DNA from: Euptelea pleiosperma
Lineage: Eukaryota; Streptophyta; Magnoliopsida; Ranunculales; Eupteleaceae
Reading direction: 5' to 3'
DNA: 64,000 bases
Assembly: GCA_035048495.1 (NCBI GenBank)
Contig: CM068546.1
Span: 13,770,435 to 13,834,434, forward strand
The notes under the pieces are model-generated. The model did no database searches and was not told the origin of the DNA. It was given only the letters and a program-made list of their open reading frames with translations. Numbering within the stretch: the first letter of the stretch is position 1; each line of letters starts with the position of its first letter. Of this stretch, positions 58,131 through 64,000 are shown one piece after another. The position numbers were made by a program, and so were the translations under genes.

Positions 58131-59182
58131 CTCATTTTTATTGGATAATGACATACTATTGATCAATGAAAATGAGACACGCGAGGGGCTTCTATTAAAT
58201 CATCACTCGAACAAAATTGATGATAATGGGAATGGAATTGATTTTTGGGATGCGGGTTTTCAATCTGCATTTTTTAGTGTGGAGCATGTTACATGTAGCA
58301 TCAATCAAGGTTTAAAACGGCCATTATAACGGTATAACAGGCTTGGTGTGTTACCGTTTTCTTTTTTTGCCGTTATAATGAATTGTAGTGCGCAGGCTCA
58401 AAAAAGGGAAATGACGGAAAATACGGCGCCAAAATTCAAAATATGAATTTCAAATTTTCAATAAAATTTGTAACGGAAATAACATTTTTTTTTTTTTAGT
58501 GTGCAAGCAAAATAGGTTATTTATTCATAAAATAACGGTCGTTATTTTTGTTATGAATTGCAAGAAATAATAGTTATTTCCGTTCCGTCAATCACCGTCA
58601 AGAGGTACGCCAATCGCTGTCGATAAGGTAACCAACGAAGCTGCAGTTTGGAGGAAGAGGATGAGAGAAGTTGGAGACGAAGTGGAGAGAGGGTGAGGGT
58701 GAGAGAAGTTTATAGACTCAAGCCCGATAAAATTTCTCTCCACCCCGGAAATTAGAGTCTAGGAATTAGAAGTTTCACACCCCCCCGTAAAACTTCTAAT
58801 TTTGGGAAATCACAAGGAATTGGAAATAGAATATCGGGAAATGGGGTCCCTCCAGACACATAAAATTGTGATTCCAAGAATCACAATTCCAAATCCGACT
58901 CAATTCCGAATTACCAAACGGACCCTAGGTGAGAATTCGTTTCCATGAAAATCCACCCCCATTTTCTCACATAATTGAAATTTGCATATTTTTCTCGGCA
59001 TATCTTCTCGGGTGCAATCAAACAGCTTTATCAGGTGTACTTTCCCACGAAATTTCTCAATGAGAAAGGGAAATTTTCTCAGGAAACTTTGCTGTGCAAT
59101 CAAAGACGCCCTTAGAGAATTTACATTTGATTTTTGCCTACATGGGTATAAATGAAAATGTTGGCATTGGCGATCAATACAG
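58131..59182. other. Intergenic and presumed intron 1 of PP2-B copy 3
   Basis: It contains repeated CGTTATAA/TTATAACG words (58330-58570) and Tourist/hAT-like wording (ACCAAACGGACCCTAGG at about 58913, CAATCAAAGACGCCCTTAG at about 59097). No F-box exon was recognised. The last 50 bp before 59183 match the end of intron 1 of copies 1 and 2. Confidence 0.45.
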
Positions 59183-59721
59183 AGCTTTTCACTAGAGAAA
59201 TGGAGTGGGAAGAAGTCCCCGGCAATGTAGGTGGAGAGCTCTACCTGTGTCCAGGTCTCTCTCTCCCTCTCTCTGTTTGCGCGTGTGATTTGCATTTGCA
59301 CGTGTTTTACATTTGTTATATATGAACACAGATTTTCAGAGGTGGCTGTCTCCTGAGAGTGTGTTCGCTCGAAATCCATGGGAAGATGGAGACTCGCATG
59401 CTATCCCAAGGACAACCTATGCAGCCTATATTGTGATCAAGTTCGTTGGTGAAGAGTTGCTTGAACATATGCCTGCAGATGTCTCAGTCAAATTTGTTGG
59501 AGGTAGTGGGGGAGATGGAGAGTGTGCAGTGTACTTCGATCCCTATGGGCAGTTCCAATGGGAGAGAGAAGATGGATGGATGGAGTTTGAGATGGGGGGG
59601 GTTCTTCAACAACCAAGGAGAAGATGGGGAGGTGCAGATGAACCTGACAGAGGTGAAGGGTGGTTATTGGAAGAGTGGACTCATCATCCAAGGGATCGAA
59701 CTCAGACCCAAAAGGGAGTAA
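59183..59721 (+). pseudogene. PP2-B: PP2-B copy 3, pseudogene
   Basis: An exon 2 equivalent (59183-59254, acceptor ATACAG) begins SFSLEKWSGKK but is 47 bp shorter than in copy 2, which breaks the frame. Donor CCAG|GTCTCT and acceptor ACACAG|ATTT define a 77-bp intron 2. The exon 3 equivalent (59332-59721) reads EEL-like sequence, ADVSVKFVGGSGGDGE and DPYGQFQWEREDGWM. It has lost about 35 codons in the middle and shifts frame in a GGGGGGG run near 59596; the C-terminus GHWKSGLIIQGIELRP survives as GYWKSGLIIQGIELRPKRE in another frame. It cannot encode a full PP2 domain. It does show that intron 2 is old, since copy 1 lacks it. Confidence 0.85.
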
Positions 59722-60039
59722 ATAAATGAAACAGATCACAAAAACCTGTCTGCCATGTTGGTCACTCCAAATATTGCACTGTGATAACATCTATACACCA
59801 TTTTGTGGTCATATGGCCATGTAGCAGATATTAATCCTTTTTGTGGACTGAACTGACACAGTTTCCATGTAACACCATTTGTGTTCTTAGATAACACTCA
59901 GAATTCTGTCTTCAAGCTAGGAAAATAAAAACAAAGAAAAACAACAGACATGTCAAAACAATTCGAACCAAGGCACGTTTTGTTTCACTAATCAACAGAG
60001 TGCAAGTTTGCTATCCCCTGCCCCTGGGCCCGCTTTGGG
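59722..60039 (+). other. 3' flank of PP2-B copy 3
   Basis: AAACAAAGAAAAACAACAGACATGTC (about 59930) and TGTGGACTGAACTGACA are shared with the flanks of copies 1 and 2. No gene. Confidence 0.5.
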
Positions 60040-60250
60040 CTCACCTCTTGTTGGGGACCTACACCAAAAATCAGCTTGATTGGTGATTTTTAACCGTTTG
60101 TGACTTGAAGATTTTATTGGGGTGATTTTTAGCCATTTGATTTGAACGCGTTGTGGATGCTCAAATCTAACTGCAAGAAATCACCTATCAAGCTGATTTT
60201 TGGTGTGCATGTACACTGAGAGGTGGGTCAAACATCCATGGAGTTTGGGA
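60040..60250. mobile_element. Foldback MITE, diverged
   Basis: GGGACCTACACCAAAAATCAGCTTGATTGGTGATT is mirrored by AAATCACCTATCAAGCTGATTTTTGGTGTGC, ending AACATCCATGGAG. Related to the signature family; outer arms lost. Confidence 0.5.
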
Positions 60251-60626
60251 GGGGAACTTCGAGAGGACAGCAATTCTTCATTTTTTTACTGAGGGTGCAT
60301 CACAGATATATACCTCGGTCGTCTAGTCATCCTGTGCAAGACAACATATATTTCTACCCAGACAAACAAATCTCTGAGGAAAAAAAAAAGACAGGAAGCA
60401 AGGAAACATAACAGATCTACCAGTACAGTTAGCTTCTTAAATCTTCAGCCCTGCTACCAAGCTCTTAAATACTATTATTGATAATATGTTGTTTTCTTGT
60501 GCTGAAGTGAACATTTGACAAACCATATGCTATAATTATTTATTAACTGGAAATGGGGATGTATGCTCAGGACCAAAGGCGGATCAGATGAAGAGTAGAG
60601 GACACATACCCATATGGACAAAATAA
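60251..60626 (-). other. Presumed 3' UTR and downstream DNA of the At4g13200-like gene
   Basis: AT-rich sequence without repeats that I recognise. It lies just after the stop codon (minus strand) of the At4g13200-like gene and between it and the MITE at 60040. Confidence 0.4.
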
Positions 60627-61752
60627 TCAGTCATCATTCAACATTCCTAGCAGAGGATCCTTGTTACTGGGATCACTGTTAGTAGCAGTAGTTGGATCTG
60701 ACGATGAGGGTGAAATTTCAGGAGTCACGTCAGTGACTGCCGAGGGTGAAACCACTGGAGTGACACCATCATTGGCTGCCGATGTTGTTACTGTGGTAGA
60801 CTTGGGGATAAGTCCTTGCACCTCCATGGCTTCGCGTGCTGCTTTCTCCTTGGCTCTTTTGGCCCTTTCCAACACATCCTCCTGCATAAAGCATCGCGTT
60901 AATCATTTGCTTTCTGTTGTATCAATGGATACACAATAAAAAATAAACAACGAAGAAGAGTGGGATACGTAGCTTATTCTACTTTTTCTTTTGTATCAGG
61001 AATCTGGACTTTATATGAAAACAGAAGAAGTCCTAACACAATAACTAATAATCATCCTACTAAATGGCGGCATTTTAGTACTTTTCTACTTCAGTAAAAA
61101 GTGGTTGCTACTCATAAACAAGGTATTAAACTTTGCTTGGTTAAAATTCAATATTAATTCAAAGAAGTTCAATTCAACATGAAGTATTGTAAAAATTCGC
61201 CGACATAGAAGTTTGGAGATATGATTCCTCACAAATTTGTAAATGTATGAAAGAAACATGAAATTGTAGAGATAAAATAGTTTTTACCGATGAACAACTT
61301 GAAAATATACAACGCATTTGATCTTGATTTCAATCCCTATGAGTTAGTTTTACTCGAGAATTCTTTTTGAAGCGACTGCTTTTCACCTAAGAACAGGAAA
61401 TGTGGAAAAAATGAGGGTAAGTAAGTTTTGAACACTTAGATCTATTTTAATGTTTCGATCGTGAATAGTAAAATACTCCGAAATATTACAGGTCAACTTC
61501 ATTTCGACAGGTCATAAATCAACAAAAAAATTTGCTAAAACTTCGGCTAATTTACCATGCTCATAAGTCAGATGGGAATAATTGAAATGATCCATACCTG
61601 GAAGTCTTGAACTTGCTTTTGTTGCTCGGCTTGTAATCTACCAACTGCACTCAACAACTCCCCAACTGTAGATTCAATACGTTCGTTAATTGCTTCTGCC
61701 AGAGCCTTACCCAAGAAAAAGGCATCCAGAACGCCCCTGCTATCACTTTCAC
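60627..61752 (-). CDS. At4g13200-like chloroplast protein, last two exons (5' exon not seen)
   Basis: Exon 61752-61598 (155 bp, acceptor TATTGCAG, donor CAG|GTATGG) encodes LDAFFLGKALAEAINERIES, GELLSAVGRLQAEQQKQVQD. Exon 60881-60627 (acceptor TTTATGCAG) encodes EDVLERAKRAKEKAAREAME, then VQGLIPKS, and a Ser/Thr/Asp-rich tail to the TGA at 60627. The helix with QAEQQKQVxDFQEDVLERAK is the conserved core of the protein annotated in Arabidopsis as uncharacterised At4g13200, chloroplastic, which I recall from plastoglobule proteomes. The function is unknown. The 5' exon, expected to hold the transit peptide, is not recognised at 61753-64000; it may lie off the right edge. The gene is convergent with PP2-B copy 3. 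No frameshift is seen. Confidence 0.85.
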
Positions 61753-62993
61753 CTGCAATATACAGTCATTACTTGTTCACAAAGAATTCTGGAAAGCACC
61801 CCACAATCCCAAAAAATTGTATACACCTCTGTTTTGTGGATACAAGAACCACATTATCCAACATAATTAAAATGTCATTTTACAGTAGCTTCATTTTCCT
61901 TCCTCTACATCCTTTTATGTGTTATATTGCCCATTTCCCAAAACAAAACCTCCAGCACAAGCAAGTCATGGATGTTGAAACTCTGAACACGTAAGAGAAC
62001 ATGTTTGTGCATCACATAATACTAAAAGAAAACCAAAAGGATAAAGAAAAAAATGAAAAAATGATTAAAAGGTAAATCAACATAAACAGATGATAATAAC
62101 AGGAAGATTAGAGCCTTCGTCTAAAGATGAGTACACCATGTGAATATGCTCTGCATATTTTCCAAGCTTCTTAACACTGTTAGAAAGACACGTGACATAG
62201 GTGACAACTGTCATACTGTCCTCAAGGGTCTAGTGTAGCAACCTTCAAGAATTCAAACAGGAAATTCTCGATGCAATTGATTAATTAATACAATTGCCAA
62301 GAAAGATAAAATAATTGGAATTGAAGAATGGATCGAACCCACGACATAATAAACAACAAAATTATGCACTGACTATTTCAAGAAATTGTGTTATATGATC
62401 ATATTTAATCTGCACATTGTTTAAAGGTAAAATTATGCTAAAGACGTACATATCTCCCTACACACCTCTAAATTCGTCTGATCGTCTTCTCTTTTCTTAT
62501 TTGGCTTTGCGCATGAGGTCAGCTTTGTAAGTCGGCTCGGATTGTTGGATAATCCTGTAGATCTCAGACCCCAGCTTGTGCTAGTGGTTGTTTCTTGTTG
62601 TACTAGAAAAGCTCGACTTGGATGACTCTCTAGAACGATCCCATTTCGCTAAGATCCCAGCAAAGGTTATCCACCATTATTGATAACGATGAGAGTCGAT
62701 CAACGATGATGAAGACACCAATATACTCTTAGTCAGCAGGTTGAAGGTCCCTTCACGGTGATGGACCAAACCCGACAGTCTAGACAACACGTCTAGAGAA
62801 AGTCATGTATTGACGTGGTTGAGAACCAGGAAGCACGCATAATTTGGTTTGTGGAGGTGATCCTCGAGTTACGTGCAAGGGGTGGCACATGGACGGTGAT
62901 CTAGGCAGAACCATTTTTAGCACCCACAATTTGCCCCCTCTCAAGTGATTGGGCAGTTCAATGTCTGGCCAGTTAAGCGGGGTAACAATTAGC
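61753..62993. other. Presumed upstream intron of the At4g13200-like gene and repeat-like DNA
   Basis: 61753-62440 is AT-rich, with no exon I recognise. 62450-62985 has the look of an LTR-retrotransposon leader (TCTAGAACGATCCCATTTCGC, GAAGGTCCCTTCACGGTG), but no ends were found. Confidence 0.35.
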
Positions 62994-63901
62994 TAGGGCT
63001 GCACCTTGGGTGGGCTCAACCCAAGCCCGACGAGCTCAACCTAACGTTGGGTACGGGTTGGGTTGGCCCCTTCAGCACTCGGGCTCGGGCTCGGGCCTAG
63101 ATTTTGAAAACCCGATCAAAATCAGGTTGGGCTCGGGCTGAGGCTTTGGGCAACCTGACCCGACCCGAGTCCGATGAACACATGTAAACTCCTCTGCGAT
63201 CCCCAATCTCATCTCTCCCCTTCTAAGCTCCTCTTGTGGTTAGGGTTAGGGTTTTCACCCTCACCTTGTCGCTAGCCGCGCACCACCCTTACCTTGTTGA
63301 TGGACAAAAGTAAGAGATTGGTGGTAGTTGACCTAGACGATCCCCTCTTTATGAATACATGGGTGTTTACCTTTCTCTTCAGGGACCTTCTTGCGCTCGA
63401 GAATCACATTCCTTTCTTTGTTCTCCAATCCTTGTTCGATCTATCAGAAAAGCGAGTGGAGGAAACAGGTCCTTCCCTAATCACTCTTGCCTTGGAATTT
63501 TTTAATTATTTGTTGCAAGGGTTGAAAAAGTGATTGAGAGACTACGGGAAGCATTTACTTGACTTACTCAGACTGAGCTTCATTCCCTTGGCTGATCAAG
63601 ATCTCCAAAAAAATCAAATGGAAGCTGAGAGCAGGACCTCGCGCAGGAGTAAAAAAGAAGATCCTAATTCATCAACCCCAATGATTCAATGCGTGGAGTA
63701 AAAAAGAAGATCCTCTCTGTTTGTCCTCTTCTCCCACCGCCCAACCCGACCAACTTGATGAACCCAACCAACCCGATCAGGTTGGGCTCGGCCTTAACAT
63801 ATGAGGCCCGACCTTGGGTTGGGCTTGGGCTCGGGTTGGATGATCTAAAGGTCGGGTTGGGCTCGGGTTGACCGACCCAACCAGCCCAAGTTGCAGCCCT
63901 A
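62994..63901. mobile_element. hAT-type (Pack-type) element carrying a DUF247 fragment
   Basis: The ends TAGGGCTGCACCTTGGGTGG and CCAGCCCAAGTTGCAGCCCTA are inverted repeats, flanked by a perfect 8-bp duplication CAATTAGC (62986-62993 and 63902-63909). Subterminal DNA is rich in GGGTTGGGCTCGGG and its complement. There is no transposase; the 908-bp element instead holds a host-like gene fragment. Confidence 0.85.
63300..63640 (+). pseudogene. DUF247 gene fragment inside a hAT-type element
   Basis: The frame reads VDLDDPLFMNTWVFTFLFRD, RDLLALENHIPFFVLQSLFD and LALEFFNYLLQ; then, past one in-frame TGA (63531-63533), YGKHLLDLLRLSFIPLADQD. The words DLL(x)LEN(Q/H)(I/L)PFFVL(x)(x)LF and HLLDLLR are hallmarks of plant DUF247 (PF03140) proteins. 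Only about a quarter of the usual 400-500 residues is present, with no N- or C-terminal parts and no transmembrane tail. It is a captured piece, not a working gene. Confidence 0.75.
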
Positions 63902-64000
63902 CAATTAGCCTTGTAACCGCTGAGCTACGGGCCACATGTGACTCTGTGGTAGACGTTGAAACATCGGGCCGACATACAATAATCGGCACTAATTACTCCG

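Noticed and set aside
1..64000. tRNA or rRNA genes
   Set aside because: I saw no cloverleaf with A and B boxes and no rRNA sequence. The tRNA-like words at 13602, 29724 and 40401 are retrotransposon primer-binding sites.

Overview
This window reads as nuclear DNA of a flowering plant with a repeat-rich genome. The host genes are split by GT-AG introns and match plant-only families: an F-box/PHLOEM PROTEIN 2-like (PP2-B) family, an At4g13200-like plastid protein, a tryptophan aminotransferase-related (TAR) remnant and a DUF247 fragment. Most of the rest is transposable elements, many with both ends and target-site duplications (TSDs) visible. The species cannot be named from the sequence. Most long open frames over purine/pyrimidine tracts and LTRs are not genes.

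Host genes. Three PP2-B copies lie on the + strand. Copy 1 (1777-2373) has an intact fused PP2 exon; its F-box exon must lie off the left edge. Copy 2 (37873-43774) is complete: three exons, 299 codons plus stop, with a 4.86 kb first intron full of transposons. Copy 3 (59183-59721) is a pseudogene. An At4g13200-like gene (exons 61752-61598 and 60881-60627, minus strand) is convergent with copy 3. A decayed piece of the same gene follows copy 1 (about 3222-3330), so a block holding both genes was duplicated. The 3' end of a TAR gene (56477-55892, minus strand) is broken.

Mobile DNA. (i) 4619-18815 is a Mutator-like (MULE) element with 9-bp TSDs. Its left terminal inverted repeat was hit by a 12.4 kb gag-only LTR element, A (4635-17064, minus strand, TSD TACTA, LTRs about 3.45 kb). 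(ii) 19367-20667 is a non-autonomous Helitron. (iii) 20816-33931 is a solo LTR, C (TSD ACCAT), of the same family. It is interrupted by a second gag-only element, B (22649-31853, minus strand, TSD ACCTC, LTRs 2.1 kb), and it carries a captured RNA-recognition-motif fragment resembling RBM25. (iv) 34.3-36.8 kb is a cluster of foldback elements of a family found throughout the window. (v) 36911-37770 is a MULE-type MITE ending about 100 bp before the PP2-B copy 2 start codon. (vi) Intron 1 of copy 2 holds a hAT-type element (39184-42067) that contains a TRIM (39911-40501) and a LINE-1 remnant. (vii) 44-50 kb holds a CACTA end, a large palindrome with a 29-base G run, dispersed duplications and a copia-type LTR. 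(viii) 50.9-54.2 kb is a tandem array with a unit of about 1 kb. (ix) 62994-63901 is a hAT-type element that has picked up a DUF247 gene fragment.

The most unusual feature is the gag-only LTR family A/B/C. Its LTR ends are shared but the middles are replaced. It carries recurring GGAGTTGCAG hairpins, one with a compensatory base change, and one LTR contains host gene sequence. The PP2-B family also shows a precise intron loss whose junction looks like microhomology repair.
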